This document shows, piece by piece, positions 9,179 through 19,104 of a stretch of 64,000 nt of DNA. Position 1 is the stretch's first letter. Each line of letters starts with the position of its first letter. The translations under genes and the position numbers were made by a program. The DNA lies in contig JAFRUH010000023.1 of NCBI GenBank assembly GCA_017438975.1, forward strand, positions 124,001 to 188,000, in the 5' to 3' direction. The notes under the pieces are model-generated. The model ran no database searches, was not told the origin of the DNA, and was given only the letters and a program-made list of their open reading frames with translations. The stretch comes from Bacteroidales bacterium (GTDB lineage Bacteria; Bacteroidota; Bacteroidia; Bacteroidales; UBA932).

Positions 9179-12100
9179 TTAAAAATCAACTTTGACTCCC
9201 AGTTTGACAATCCGCATGATCGGATAGGTCAAAGTGCTGGCACTCACGGCCATCGGTTCGATCTCCGGGATGGAAGTGAACGTTAACAGGTTGTTTCCCG
9301 TCAGCGAGATCGTCAGGCCCTCGAGACCCGTTTTCTTGTGCAGTTTGTCCGATGCAAAGGTATAGGAGAGCATGAACTCCTGCAGACGGATGAAATCGGA
9401 ATTCCGCCAGGAATAATCCTGGGCCTGGATGGTGAAGCCAGGAGACGAGGCGGTACCGCCGGCCCATGCATAAGCCAGGTCGGAGAAGGTCAGGGTCGGG
9501 GCGTCTGGATTCTGGTTGTCCGGCCTCCAGTAGTTGACGTACGGAGCATGAACCACGTTTTCACCCTGGAGGAACGGGACGGTTACGGCCCGCCGGGCGT
9601 ACTGGTACTTGCCATAGGTCCCGGTCCAGAGCATGTTCACACGGAAGCCCTTGTAGCCGCCGCCGAGATTCAGCGAAGCCGTCGCCGGGGCGTACACGGT
9701 ACCGGGGATGCAGTGTGCATCCGCCTTTTCAATGATGCCGTCCGGCTTGAAGTCGGTATATTTGAAGACACCGGGGACCACGTTCTGGAGCCAGGAGGTC
9801 GTATACGTGGCATATCCGTGGATTTCGTCGATCGTCTTGAAATAGGTATCGTCGACCATCGTGGCGCCGTTACGGGCTCCGCCGTAGGCCGTTCCCACCA
9901 TCTTCTGGTAATCCGGCGTATAGGCGGCTTCCTCATAGGCGAGGATCCGGTTTTCATTCCATCCGGCGAGGAGGCTGGTGTTGAAGTACCAGCCATTCTT
10001 CCAGGAATGGCGATAAGCGAGTTCAACATCGAAGCCGTGCTTTTTCAGCTCGCCGGCATTGATATCCTTGAAGTCAACGGAGACGAAGGCCGTCACAACC
10101 GGGGTCACAAGCATATCGTAGCGGTGCTCCTTGAAGAGGTCGACACTCAGGGTCAGGTCGTCCTTGAGCCAGCCCATTTCGAAACCGAGGTCCTGCTTGA
10201 CGGCGGTTTCCCAACGGGCGTTCTCATTGGCCGCCTTACCTTCGATATAATACTTGTTGTTTCTGCTGTTCTTGCCCCAGTAATTGTAGTACAGCCAGTT
10301 GGCGGAAGAGCTGTCCGAACCGACCTTTCCGATGGAATAACGGATCTTCATGGTGCTCCACCAGGGCAGGGCGTTCTTGAAGAACGGCTCCTCGGAAATA
10401 CGCCATCCGAAGGCGACGGACGGGAAGAGACCGAAACGGTACTTCGGCGAGAACTGCTCGCTGCCCGTATAACCGACGTTCCCTTCAAAAAGGTACTTGC
10501 CCATGTAGTCGTACGTAACACGGCCGACGAGGGACTGGTTCCTGTGCGGGAAGGAGGCGCCTGAGTCGACCTCGCGCTGGGAATACAGGGCAAGGGCGGA
10601 AACGTTGTGCTTTTTCGCAAATTTCCGGCTGTAACGGAGCGCACCTTCGAGGTAGAAGTTGTACTCGATGCTGCTGGCCGTATTGGTCTGGCTGATCGTA
10701 TACGGCTTGTCGTTCCAGACATAGTTGGAAGAGGTCGTCGTGTACCAGGGGTTGTCCGCCCCTGCGTCGACCAGATCCCATACAATATCCCAGAGCTGAA
10801 GTGCTTTGTTCACCTGCGCGGCGATCCGGGTGAAGCCGGTCGTCAGACTGACGGCTCCCGTAACCTTGAGGCCCTTCGTGATGAAATCCAGTTTCTGGTC
10901 CAGGAAGAGGTCGGCGGAGAATACGCTCCGCTGGGTGACCTTGAAATCAGGATGAGCGACATAGGAATAAGGGTTCTCGTAGAAAGCACCCTGGTTGCTG
11001 GCGAGACGGATACCGTGCTCGTCGGGATAATCCGGATCCGGATACATATCCAGCGCCCATTCCGGATAGTAGGCCGGGAAGAGCGTGGTCGGGCTCTGGT
11101 AGATACGGCCGAAGAACCAGTCCGAAGCACCTTGGGCAAGCTGTCTGTGATTGGTCAGGGTGCCGCCCAGTTTCAAGGCGATCGATGTGGTTTTGGTCGG
11201 GGCGAAGTCCAGGTTGAAACGGTAATTCCAGCGGTCCAGGGCCAGCGTCTGGTTGCTGTAGGAGGCGTTTTGCGTTTCCCACAAGCCCTTGATGATGGAG
11301 CCCTGGTGGATGTAGTTGGCACCGAAATAGTACTTGATCTTGTCCGATCCGCCCCGGACGTTCATATTGACATTGTAATTGTTGGCAAATTTATTGAGGG
11401 TCTCCTTGTACCAGTCCACGTCCGGATAGCGGAGCGGATCGGAACCGTCACGATATTTCTGCAGTTCCTCCGTGGAATACATGGAACCGAAGGAGCCCTG
11501 GTTCCGGTAACCGGTATTGGCCATCAAACTGACCGTATAGGCATCCACGTGCTCCGGAAGGCGCCAGGGCGTTTCAAGGCCGTATTCGGCGCCGACATGG
11601 AACTTGGGCTTTCCTTTGAAGCCGGATTTCGTCGTCACGATGATGACGCCGTTGGCGCCCTTGGCACCGTACACGGCGGTCGCGGAAGCGTCCTTCAGGA
11701 CGGAGATGCTCTCGATTTCATTCGGAGACAGGCGGGACAGGGAGCGTTCCACACCATCTACCAGGACGAGCGGACTGTTTCCGTTCCAGGAGGAAAGACC
11801 GCGGATCGTAAAGGAAAGGTCCGTGTCTCCCGGCGCGCCGGAGCCCCATGACGAGAAAGCGTTCATACCCGCCACCTTACCGGCAAGGGCGTTGGTCAGG
11901 TCAGTGCTTCCGGAAAGGGCGAGCTGTTCTCCCTTGACCTGGGAGATGGAGCCCACGATACTTTCCTTCTTCTGGGTGCCATAGGCCACGACGACAGCAT
12001 CCTCCAGCCGTTCGACATCCGGCTGCAGGGAAATGATCAGGTCGGCCACAGGTCCCGTGATGCGCTGCTCCCATGCTGTAAATCCCAGCATGGAAACCTG

Positions 12101-12325
12101 GATCGTGCTGCCGACGGGTACCATGAACGAGAACTGTCCGTCAGGACCGGTCATCGCTCCTCCGAGGGCCGGGTTCGCCGGGACGGTCACCATGGCGCCG
12201 ACGACCGGCGCTGATGCCTCATCCAGGACGACACCCTTAACCTGCACTTTCTGTTGGGCAAGGGCTGTCGCCGCGCCGAGCAAAAAGAGCAGACACAGGA
12301 TCAATGTTTTTCTCGGTTTCATCAT
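9179..12325 (-). CDS. SusC-like TonB-dependent receptor, long type
   Basis: Outer-membrane glycan importer, first gene of PUL block 1. The signal peptide ends near TALAQ. Residues about 25-105 are the carboxypeptidase-regulatory-like domain (VKGVVLDEASAPVVGAMVTV ... MLGFTAWEQRI). Residues 111-120 carry the VVVAYGTQKK segment typical of SusC proteins just before the plug. The plug runs from about 121 to 235 with LVLVDGVERSL and IESISVLKDASATAVYGAKG. The remainder is the beta-barrel, ending LGVKVDF. The two start codons MM at 12325 and 12322 cannot be told apart. Its own promoter lies at 12381-12412. Confidence 0.96.
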   Translation of the reverse strand: MMKPRKTLILCLLFLLGAATALAQQKVQVKGVVLDEASAPVVGAMVTVPANPALGGAMTGPDGQFSFMVPVGSTIQVSMLGFTAWEQRITGPVADLIISLQPDVERLEDAVVVAYGTQKKESIVGSISQVKGEQLALSGSTDLTNALAGKVAGMNAFSSWGSGAPGDTDLSFTIRGLSSWNGNSPLVLVDGVERSLSRLSPNEIESISVLKDASATAVYGAKGANGVIIVTTKSGFKGKPKFHVGAEYGLETPWRLPEHVDAYTVSLMANTGYRNQGSFGSMYSTEELQKYRDGSDPLRYPDVDWYKETLNKFANNYNVNMNVRGGSDKIKYYFGANYIHQGSIIKGLWETQNASYSNQTLALDRWNYRFNLDFAPTKTTSIALKLGGTLTNHRQLAQGASDWFFGRIYQSPTTLFPAYYPEWALDMYPDPDYPDEHGIRLASNQGAFYENPYSYVAHPDFKVTQRSVFSADLFLDQKLDFITKGLKVTGAVSLTTGFTRIAAQVNKALQLWDIVWDLVDAGADNPWYTTTSSNYVWNDKPYTISQTNTASSIEYNFYLEGALRYSRKFAKKHNVSALALYSQREVDSGASFPHRNQSLVGRVTYDYMGKYLFEGNVGYTGSEQFSPKYRFGLFPSVAFGWRISEEPFFKNALPWWSTMKIRYSIGKVGSDSSSANWLYYNYWGKNSRNNKYYIEGKAANENARWETAVKQDLGFEMGWLKDDLTLSVDLFKEHRYDMLVTPVVTAFVSVDFKDINAGELKKHGFDVELAYRHSWKNGWYFNTSLLAGWNENRILAYEEAAYTPDYQKMVGTAYGGARNGATMVDDTYFKTIDEIHGYATYTTSWLQNVVPGVFKYTDFKPDGIIEKADAHCIPGTVYAPATASLNLGGGYKGFRVNMLWTGTYGKYQYARRAVTVPFLQGENVVHAPYVNYWRPDNQNPDAPTLTFSDLAYAWAGGTASSPGFTIQAQDYSWRNSDFIRLQEFMLSYTFASDKLHKKTGLEGLTISLTGNNLLTFTSIPEIEPMAVSASTLTYPIMRIVKLGVKVDF

Positions 12326-12380
12326 TGTTGATAGGGTTGATTACTATTTTATATTGATTCTTTTAGCGTATGCAGTCTCT

Positions 12381-12412
12381 CAAAGATATGAGGAAATACT
12401 CTATTATCAAAA
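12381..12412 (-). promoter_or_regulatory. promoter of PUL block 1
   Basis: On the minus strand the -7 box is TATCTTTG (12381-12388) and a TTTTG -33 element lies at 12408-12412, 19 bases upstream. The start codon of the long SusC is about 55 bases downstream. The 142-base gap between the GH28 operon and SusC holds nothing else clear. The palindrome found at the block 2 promoter is not evident here. Confidence 0.7.
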
Positions 12413-12467
12413 AGTTAACGCAATAATATCGTTATATTTTATATCGTAAAACTCACTGTGAGCCATT

Positions 12468-13751
12468 CTATTCGGGCTTGATTACCCTGGAAGTGAAGGA
12501 GGTCGCGTTGAAACGGAAACCTTCCGCATGCTGGAAGAGTTCCGGCTCCTTCTGGTCGGGTGCCGCTTCCCGGACGAAACTGCAGTTGTCAAACGAGAAA
12601 TCCTGAACCGGATTGCCTTCCCTCCCGTGGAAGAAGGGGAAATGCTTTCCCGCCGCATGGACGTTGGAGAAATGGATGTTCCGGACGGCCTTGACCTTCG
12701 CACTCGAATCGGGAGTGATGTCGACCTTGATCGGATAACCATAGATACCGTCCATCACGATATTCGAGAAAGACAGATCCTCGACAACGGATTCTTCGTT
12801 CCCCCAGTCGTTCCCGCCGACCTTCGGGATGAGCAGGTCGATTCCGCAATAGGAACCCGTCATGACGATGTTCGAGAAGGTGCAGTGGCGGATGATCCCG
12901 TCATTCGTCCAGCCGATCCGGAAGCAGCCCGAGTAGCTGCGGAGGACGCAGTTGGTGACCGTCAGGCGCTCCATCGGCTTCTTTTCATGCAGGGAACGAC
13001 TGTTCGCCCGAACGATGATCGCATCATCCCCGCACTCGATGTGACAATCGGAGATCGTGACGTCCCGGCTGCAGTTGACATGGATACCGTCGTTGTTCGG
13101 ATACTCCAGGTTCGCGAGGATCTGCAGGCCCCGGATCGTGACCCGGTCGCAGTCATGGATCCAGTAGCTCCAGCCCGCCGGCTGGTTCGTCAAGGTTACA
13201 TCCTCGATCAGCACATCCTTGCAGCCGGCGAGCAGCACCACCCGCGGCAGCTGTTTCTCAAGGGGATGGACACGCCTGTACTTCCATGTCCCGTTGAACG
13301 CCTGCCGGTCCGTCTTTTCAATGTGGGTGGTCCCGTTCGCATCGATCACTCCCCTCCCCGTGATGGAGATCCGCTCCGCCTCGTCGCCGAAGATGAAACA
13401 GGCGTTCCGCTGACCGGGGCGGGGCATGTTTTCGGTAATGATGTGTTTGGGATCCGGCCAGTTCGGGAAGTCATCCATATCCGGGGAAGCAAGGAGTTTC
13501 GCCGTTCCGTCGATATAGAGGTTGACCCCGTCCTTGAGCTGGATCGGGCCGCTCAGATAGACTCCGTCCGTCAGGACGACCCTTCCGCCGCCCGCTTTCG
13601 TGCAGGCGTCGATGGCCTTCTGGATCGCTACGGTATTCTTGGTCGTTCCGTCCCCTTTCGCGCCGTATTTCCGGACGTCGAAGTCCGCACTCCAAAGGGT
13701 CGCGGCAGAAAGGATCAGGCAGAAAAGGAATGCTATGATTCTTTGTTTCAT
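12468..13751 (-). CDS. GH28 family glycoside hydrolase (pectinase-type), copy 1
   Basis: Secreted or periplasmic right-handed beta-helix enzyme, expected to cleave alpha-linked galacturonate in a pectic glycan. The signal peptide ends near LWSA. The N-terminus (FDVRKYGAKGDGTTKNTVAIQKAIDAC) is the standard beta-helix cap. The catalytic acids of the family are present: NND at 219-221 (canonical NTD) and GDD at 241-243. The canonical GHG histidine is not visible; the equivalent stretch reads SGCFRIGW. The 427-residue length is normal. It is the last of five genes in the enzyme operon, 3 bases after the preceding gene. Family is sure; exact bond specificity is not. Confidence 0.92.
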   Translation of the reverse strand: MKQRIIAFLFCLILSAATLWSADFDVRKYGAKGDGTTKNTVAIQKAIDACTKAGGGRVVLTDGVYLSGPIQLKDGVNLYIDGTAKLLASPDMDDFPNWPDPKHIITENMPRPGQRNACFIFGDEAERISITGRGVIDANGTTHIEKTDRQAFNGTWKYRRVHPLEKQLPRVVLLAGCKDVLIEDVTLTNQPAGWSYWIHDCDRVTIRGLQILANLEYPNNDGIHVNCSRDVTISDCHIECGDDAIIVRANSRSLHEKKPMERLTVTNCVLRSYSGCFRIGWTNDGIIRHCTFSNIVMTGSYCGIDLLIPKVGGNDWGNEESVVEDLSFSNIVMDGIYGYPIKVDITPDSSAKVKAVRNIHFSNVHAAGKHFPFFHGREGNPVQDFSFDNCSFVREAAPDQKEPELFQHAEGFRFNATSFTSRVIKPE

Positions 13752-13754
13752 AGG

Positions 13755-15038
13755 TTATTCGGATTTGATTACTTTCGCGGTAAAGGTGGTGGCGTTGAAC
13801 TTGAACCCCTCGGCAAACTGGAAGAGTTCCGATTCTTTCTGGTCGGAATCCGCTTCCCGGACGAAACTGCAGTTGTCGAAGGTGAAGTTCTGCAGGGGGT
13901 TCGACTCCCGGCCGATGAAGGCGGGGAAATGCTTCCCCTTCGCATGGACATTGGAGAAATGGATGTCCCGGACGGCCTTGATGCGGGCCTTGTCGCCCAA
14001 GATGGTGCGGATCGGTTTCCCATAGATCCCGTCCATCACGATGTTCGAGAAGAGCATGTCCTCGATCAGGGAATCTTCCCGCCCGAAATCGTGGTTGCGC
14101 GGATAGGGAGAGTTCGGGAGGGTAAAGCCGATCCCGTCGCGGGTCTCCGTGATGACGAGGTTGGAGAAGGTGCAGTGCCGCATGACCCCGTCGTCGCTGT
14201 AGCCGACGCGGATGCCGTAGCAGCGGGAGCGGAGGACGCAGTTCGTGACCGTGACCCTTTCCATCGGCTTGTTTTCCTTGAGGGAACGGCTGTTGGCCCG
14301 GATGACGATCGAATCGTCCCCGCACTCGATATGGCAGTCGGAGACCGTGACGTCCCGGCTGCAGTTGAGATGGATCCCGTCATTGTTGGGGTATGAAAGT
14401 TCGGCCAGGATCTGCAGGCCCCGCATCGTGACGCGGTCGCAGTCATGGATCCAGTAGCTCCAGCCCGCCGGCTGGTTGGTCATGGTCACGTCCGCGATCA
14501 GGACATCCTTGCAACCGGCGAAAAAGACCACCCTGGGAAGCGTTTCGGGATTGGGAAGTTTGCGTTTGTAGAACCAGCCACCGGAATTGGTGGGCTTGTC
14601 GAGTTTCTCGATATGGTAGGTGCCGTTGCCGTCGATGACTCCACGGCCCGTGATCGAAATCCGCTCGGCCTCATCGGCGAAGATGATGCAGGCGTTCCGG
14701 TTGCCCCGGGGCAGGTTCTCGCTGTTGACATGCTTGACATTCTGCCATTCAGGATAGTCCGCGATGTCCGGGGACGCCAGCAGCTTCGCCGTCCCGTCGA
14801 TATAGAGGTTGACGCCGTCCTTGAGCTGGATCGGGCCCGTCAGATAGACTCCGTCCATCAGGACAACCCTTCCGCCGCCAGCCTTGGTGCAGGCGTCGAT
14901 GGCCTTCTGGATCGCTACGGTGTTCTTGGTTGTCCCATCCCCTTTCGCGCCGAACTTGCGGACGTCGAAGTCCGCCGCAAGGAGGGTCGCGCAGGAAAGG
15001 ATCAGGCAGAATAGGATTGCGGTGATTTTCGTTCTCAT
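13755..15038 (-). CDS. GH28 family glycoside hydrolase (pectinase-type), copy 2
   Basis: Close paralogue of the neighbouring GH28 genes, with a signal peptide ending near LLAA. NND is at 218-220 and the GDD aspartates are at 241-242. The GHG region reads CYGIRVGY, so the histidine of polygalacturonases is missing here too. The copy-specific part is the loop LPNSPYPRNHDFGRED around residues 307-322, where copies 1 and 4 instead have a shorter GGNDWGNE or SGNDWGNE turn. Such loop changes may tune subsite specificity. It starts 5 bases after the GH-A gene and ends 3 bases before copy 1, so the genes are almost certainly co-transcribed. Confidence 0.92.
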   Translation of the reverse strand: MRTKITAILFCLILSCATLLAADFDVRKFGAKGDGTTKNTVAIQKAIDACTKAGGGRVVLMDGVYLTGPIQLKDGVNLYIDGTAKLLASPDIADYPEWQNVKHVNSENLPRGNRNACIIFADEAERISITGRGVIDGNGTYHIEKLDKPTNSGGWFYKRKLPNPETLPRVVFFAGCKDVLIADVTMTNQPAGWSYWIHDCDRVTMRGLQILAELSYPNNDGIHLNCSRDVTVSDCHIECGDDSIVIRANSRSLKENKPMERVTVTNCVLRSRCYGIRVGYSDDGVMRHCTFSNLVITETRDGIGFTLPNSPYPRNHDFGREDSLIEDMLFSNIVMDGIYGKPIRTILGDKARIKAVRDIHFSNVHAKGKHFPAFIGRESNPLQNFTFDNCSFVREADSDQKESELFQFAEGFKFNATTFTAKVIKSE

Positions 15039-15043
15039 ATCAG

Positions 15044-16498
15044 TTATTTCCAGTTGATTTCATTGCGGTTGATCAGGAGGACCGGAGCGTCCCAGAGAGG
15101 CAGCCTGCTGATCTTGACGACGTCCCGGGCATTCCCTCCCCGGGAGATGCACCCCGCCAGATCCTGGACCTTCCCGGTCACGAGATCGACATAGACCGGC
15201 CGGTTGAAGGTTATCCCTTCGAGGGTGATGTTCTGCAGGTCGCGCTCCAGGCAGCCCGAAGGCCGTTCGTCGCAGTACCAGAGCATGACGCCGATCTTCT
15301 TGCCGTCCTTCTGGACCCCGACGCAGGCGATGTCCCGGCCGCTGTTATGGATGACCTTGATTCCCTCACACGGGCTCAGTTCCCGGGTGAAGACGCTGGT
15401 CATGTGCTGGACTCCGTAGAATTTCGGGCGGAGATACTGCGGAACATGGAGAAGGTTCATCCGCACGAGGCCGAAGGACTGGATCATCCATCCGTAATTG
15501 AGGTCGACCATCGTGAAGACGGAATAGGGCACGCCCATCCCGAAATGGGTCGCCATCTGGCGGAGGTCCCACTTGACCTGGCTGTACTCGTCCCATTCGA
15601 TGCTGTGCATCGCATGCCCGTATTCGAGCTGGCCGGGGCAGCCGGTCTCCCCCTGCAGGACGGGAATCTCTTTGTCCGTATACTTTTTGATATCGGCACG
15701 GAGTTCCTCAACGGCGGGCCTGACATATTCCGGAATCGGCCAGTAGGCGTGGTAGGTCAGGTAGTCCATCTGGTCGATGCAGCCTAGTTCTTTCATTTTC
15801 TTAAGCGATTTCCGGATGTACTCCTTTTCCGGGGAGCAGACGCCGAGGCTGGCAATCTTGACCTTCTTGTCATGCTTCCGGATCGCTTTGGCCGTATGCT
15901 GGAAAAGCACGGCATAGTCATTATACGATTCGCCCCTGGAACCTCCGTCCGGTTCGTTCCAGACCTCATACATCGTCACTTTTCCCTTGTAACGCTTGAC
16001 GACCGCTTCGACATAGCGGTCCCATCCGTCCATCACGGGGCCTTCCGGGAAAATCCTGGCGTTCAGGTTCAGGCCGTCGTCGGAATAGACCGGATTGCCG
16101 TAGCAGAGGCAGACCCAGGGCTTGACGCCCTGTTCGATCAGGCCGTCGACGATATTGTCGAGCCAGGCGAAATCGTACTTGCCCTTCTCCGGCTCGCATT
16201 TGGCCCATCCGCTCTGGATGCGGGCGTAGCCGACGCCGGTCTGGCCGACATACTGCTTGTAATTGTCGAACTTGGAGTAATCCCGGTCCAGGGTCTCGCA
16301 GCCGACGGACCACCAGGATTCCATGCCGATTTCGGAATGGATGGGGACCAGTTCCCCGAGCACCGGGATCGGCGCCGGGTGGTTCTTGAGATTTTCCCAT
16401 GTCACCGATTTCTTGAGCGGCGGAAGGGCCGAGGAAGACAGGGAGAATACCGCCAGGGCGGTAACGACGAGCCATGCTTTATTGAAAAGATGCTTCAT
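15044..16498 (-). CDS. clan GH-A glycoside hydrolase (GH39-like)
   Basis: Exported TIM-barrel hydrolase set between GH28 genes. The signal peptide ends near LSSSA. The strand-4 motif VTMYEVWNEPD supplies the acid/base Glu182 preceded by Asn181, the clan GH-A signature. The likely nucleophile is Glu284 in VLQGETGCPG on strand 7. The early barrel segment GVGYARIQSGWAKCEPEKGKYDFAWLD is typical of GH39 and GH5-like enzymes. A short beta domain follows (about residues 385-484). The clan is well supported. GH39 is a best guess; the family could be another GH-A family or unclassified. Its place in a GH28 operon suggests it trims a neutral sugar from a pectic glycan. Confidence 0.8.
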   Translation of the reverse strand: MKHLFNKAWLVVTALAVFSLSSSALPPLKKSVTWENLKNHPAPIPVLGELVPIHSEIGMESWWSVGCETLDRDYSKFDNYKQYVGQTGVGYARIQSGWAKCEPEKGKYDFAWLDNIVDGLIEQGVKPWVCLCYGNPVYSDDGLNLNARIFPEGPVMDGWDRYVEAVVKRYKGKVTMYEVWNEPDGGSRGESYNDYAVLFQHTAKAIRKHDKKVKIASLGVCSPEKEYIRKSLKKMKELGCIDQMDYLTYHAYWPIPEYVRPAVEELRADIKKYTDKEIPVLQGETGCPGQLEYGHAMHSIEWDEYSQVKWDLRQMATHFGMGVPYSVFTMVDLNYGWMIQSFGLVRMNLLHVPQYLRPKFYGVQHMTSVFTRELSPCEGIKVIHNSGRDIACVGVQKDGKKIGVMLWYCDERPSGCLERDLQNITLEGITFNRPVYVDLVTGKVQDLAGCISRGGNARDVVKISRLPLWDAPVLLINRNEINWK

Positions 16499-16509
16499 GT
16501 TTCAGTCAA

Positions 16510-17772
16510 TTATTTCGTTCTTGTTGTGAAAGTGGTCGCATGGAAGGTAATTCCCGTGGCATGGACCATCTGCATGTCCTTCTGTTCGGGATTCACCTGG
16601 GTAAAACTGCAGTTGTTGAAAACGATATTCTCGATGGGGACATCTTCCCGGCCGAGGAAACAGGGGAAATTAGCTCCCGTCGCCTGGATATTGTTGAAGC
16701 GCAGGTTCCGGATGGCTTCCGCCATCGCCTTTTCCTTGATGCTGATCACGATGGGATAGTAGTAGATGCCGTCCATCAGGATATTGTCGAAGCAGATATC
16801 CTCGATCAGGGTTTTCTCCCGTCCGTAATCTTTGGCATGGGGCGTCGGAAGGGCGATCCCGATGCCGTGCTTCGACTCGGTGATGACGAGGTTGGAGAGG
16901 GCGCAGTGCCGGATCACCCCGTCATTGGACCAGGCGATCCGGACGCCGTTGGCGTGGCTCCTCAGGACGCAGTTCGTAATCACGCACCGCTCCATCGGCT
17001 TGTTCTCATGCAGCGAGCGGCTGTTCGCCCGGATGACGATGCTGTCGTCCCCGCACTCGATGTGGCAGTCGGAAACGGTCACGTCCCGGCAGCAGTTGAG
17101 ATGGATCCCGTCATTGTTCGGATATTTCAGGTCCGCCAGGATCTGAAGGCCCCGGACCGTGACGCGGTCGCAGTCATGCAGCCAGTAGCTCCAGCCCGAC
17201 GGCTGGTTCGTCATGGTCACGTCTTCGATGAGCACATCCTTGCACCCCGCGAAGAACACGACCCGCGGAAGGGACTCATCGTTGGGGTATTTGCGCTTGT
17301 AACTCCAGCCTCCGGCATTCGTCGGCTTGTCTATCTTCTCGACGTGATAGGTCCCGTTGCCGTCGATGACCCCCCTGCCGGTGATGGCGATCCGCTCCGC
17401 CTCGTCGGCGAAGATGACACAAGCGTTCCGGTTGCCCCGGGGCAGGTTCTCGCTGACGATATGCTTCGGATCGGGCCATTCGGGATAGTCCTTGATATCC
17501 GGCGAGGCTAGGAACTTCGCCGTCCCGTCGATATGGAAGTCGACGCCGCTCTTTAGCTGGATGGGACCCGAGAGATAGACTCCGTCCATCAGGACGACCC
17601 TTCCGCCGCCCGCCTTCGTGCAGGCGTCGATGGCTTTCTGGATGGCCACGGTATTTTTGGTGACGCCGTCCCCCTTCGCTCCGAATTTCCGGATGTCGAA
17701 GTCGGCACCGTAGAGGGTCACGGCGGTCAGGATCAGGCCGGTCAAGGCTGCGGCTAAGCTTTTCTTGGTCAT
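16510..17772 (-). CDS. GH28 family glycoside hydrolase (pectinase-type), copy 3
   Basis: Third GH28 paralogue (420 residues) with a signal peptide ending near LYGA. NND lies at 219-221 and GDD at 241-243. The segment replacing the GHG motif reads NGVRIAW. Compared with copies 1, 2 and 4 it has a divergent C-terminus (QVNPEQKDMQMVHATGITF) and the cap variant KSGVDFHIDGTAKFLAS. It begins 3 bases after copy 4 and ends 11 bases before the GH-A gene. Confidence 0.92.
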   Translation of the reverse strand: MTKKSLAAALTGLILTAVTLYGADFDIRKFGAKGDGVTKNTVAIQKAIDACTKAGGGRVVLMDGVYLSGPIQLKSGVDFHIDGTAKFLASPDIKDYPEWPDPKHIVSENLPRGNRNACVIFADEAERIAITGRGVIDGNGTYHVEKIDKPTNAGGWSYKRKYPNDESLPRVVFFAGCKDVLIEDVTMTNQPSGWSYWLHDCDRVTVRGLQILADLKYPNNDGIHLNCCRDVTVSDCHIECGDDSIVIRANSRSLHENKPMERCVITNCVLRSHANGVRIAWSNDGVIRHCALSNLVITESKHGIGIALPTPHAKDYGREKTLIEDICFDNILMDGIYYYPIVISIKEKAMAEAIRNLRFNNIQATGANFPCFLGREDVPIENIVFNNCSFTQVNPEQKDMQMVHATGITFHATTFTTRTK

Positions 17773-17775
17773 AAA

Positions 17776-19050
17776 TTATTCAGTTTTAGTTACTTTTGAA
17801 GTGAATGTAGTAGCGTTGAAAGAGAAGCCTTCCGCATACCGGAAGATCTCGGGATTCTCCTTTTCCGGAGGGGTTTCCCGGACGAAACTGCAGTTGTCGA
17901 ACGAAAAGTTCTGCACCGGGTTGCCCTCCCGGCCATGGAACCTAGGAAAACTGGCTCCGCGGGCATGGACGTTCGAGAAACGGAGGTTCCGGATCGCCTC
18001 GACCCTCGTCCCCGGGTCCCGGTCGATCGAAACGCTGATCGGAGTTCCGTAGATATCGTCCATCACGATGTTCGAAAAGGCCATGTCCTCGACCAGGGTC
18101 GCCTCGTTCCCCCAGTCGTTTCCGCTGATTTTGGGCAGATGGACGGCGATTCCGTTATGGGATTTGGTCATGACGAGGTTCGAGAAGGTGCAGTGGCGCA
18201 TGACCCCGTCGTTGGTCCATCCGATCCGGATGCAGCAGGCGTAGCTGCGGAGGACGCAGTTGGTGACGGTCACCCTTTCCATCGGCTTCTTCTCATGCAG
18301 GGAACGGCTGTTCGCGCGGATGATGATTGCGTCGTCGCCGGTTTCGATGTGGCAGTCGGAGATCGTGACGTCGCGGCTGCAGTTGACATGGATGCCGTCG
18401 TTGTTCGGATACTCCAGATTTGCGAGGATCTGCAGCCCCCGGACCGTGACGCGGTCGCAGTCATGGATCCAGTAACTCCAGCCCGCGGGCTGGTTCGTCA
18501 TCGTCACGTCTTCGATCAGGACGTCCTTGCAACCCGTCAGGAGCACCACCCGCGGAAGCGACTCGTCGGGACCGTAGATGCGCTTGTATTTCCATCTCCC
18601 GTTGAAGGCTTTCTGGTCCGTCTTCCGAATATGATACGTGCCGTTCGCATCGATCACTCCCCTCCCCGTGATGGAGATCCGTTCGGCCTCGTCGGCGAAG
18701 ATGATGCAGGCGTTCCGGTGGCCCCGGGGCATGTTTTCGGTGATGATGTGCTTCGGGTCCGGCCAGTTCGGATAATCCTTGATATCCGGGGAGGCCAGGA
18801 GTTTCGCCGTCCCGTCGATGTAGAGGTTGACCCCGTCCTTGAGCCGGATCGGGCCGGTCATATAGACCCCGTCCATGAGGACGACCCTTCCGCCGCCCGC
18901 CTTCGTGCAGGCGTCGATGGCCTTCTGGATCGCCGTAGTGTTCTTGGTCGTTCCGTCCCCTTTCGCCCCGAACTTCCGGACGTCGAAATCCGCGCCGGAA
19001 AGGGTCGCGGCGGAGAGGATCAGGCAGAGTAGCAATGCTTGCTTTTTCAT
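17776..19050 (-). CDS. GH28 family glycoside hydrolase (pectinase-type), copy 4
   Basis: First gene of the enzyme operon. An open frame extends to 19143, but the start at 19050 (MKKQALLLCLILSAATLSGA) gives a clean signal peptide and leaves room for the promoter, so it is preferred; the length is then 424. NND is at 216-218 and GDD at 238-240, here preceded by Thr rather than Cys (IETGDD). The GHG-equivalent region reads CCIRIGW. A candidate -7 box lies at 19159-19166 and the shared palindrome at 19105-19118, both upstream, facing the GntR regulator gene. Confidence 0.92.
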   Translation of the reverse strand: MKKQALLLCLILSAATLSGADFDVRKFGAKGDGTTKNTTAIQKAIDACTKAGGGRVVLMDGVYMTGPIRLKDGVNLYIDGTAKLLASPDIKDYPNWPDPKHIITENMPRGHRNACIIFADEAERISITGRGVIDANGTYHIRKTDQKAFNGRWKYKRIYGPDESLPRVVLLTGCKDVLIEDVTMTNQPAGWSYWIHDCDRVTVRGLQILANLEYPNNDGIHVNCSRDVTISDCHIETGDDAIIIRANSRSLHEKKPMERVTVTNCVLRSYACCIRIGWTNDGVMRHCTFSNLVMTKSHNGIAVHLPKISGNDWGNEATLVEDMAFSNIVMDDIYGTPISVSIDRDPGTRVEAIRNLRFSNVHARGASFPRFHGREGNPVQNFSFDNCSFVRETPPEKENPEIFRYAEGFSFNATTFTSKVTKTE

Positions 19051-19104
19051 TATCTGTAACGATTGAATGATGGACACGCCGGTGATGTATCTCCCCTTTC
19101 CGTC

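Noticed and set aside
12326..12467. Copy of the TTRRGTATACYYAA operator at the block 1 promoter
   Set aside because: The nearest sequence (TTTAGCGTATGC) does not fit the palindrome; calling it a site would be forced.
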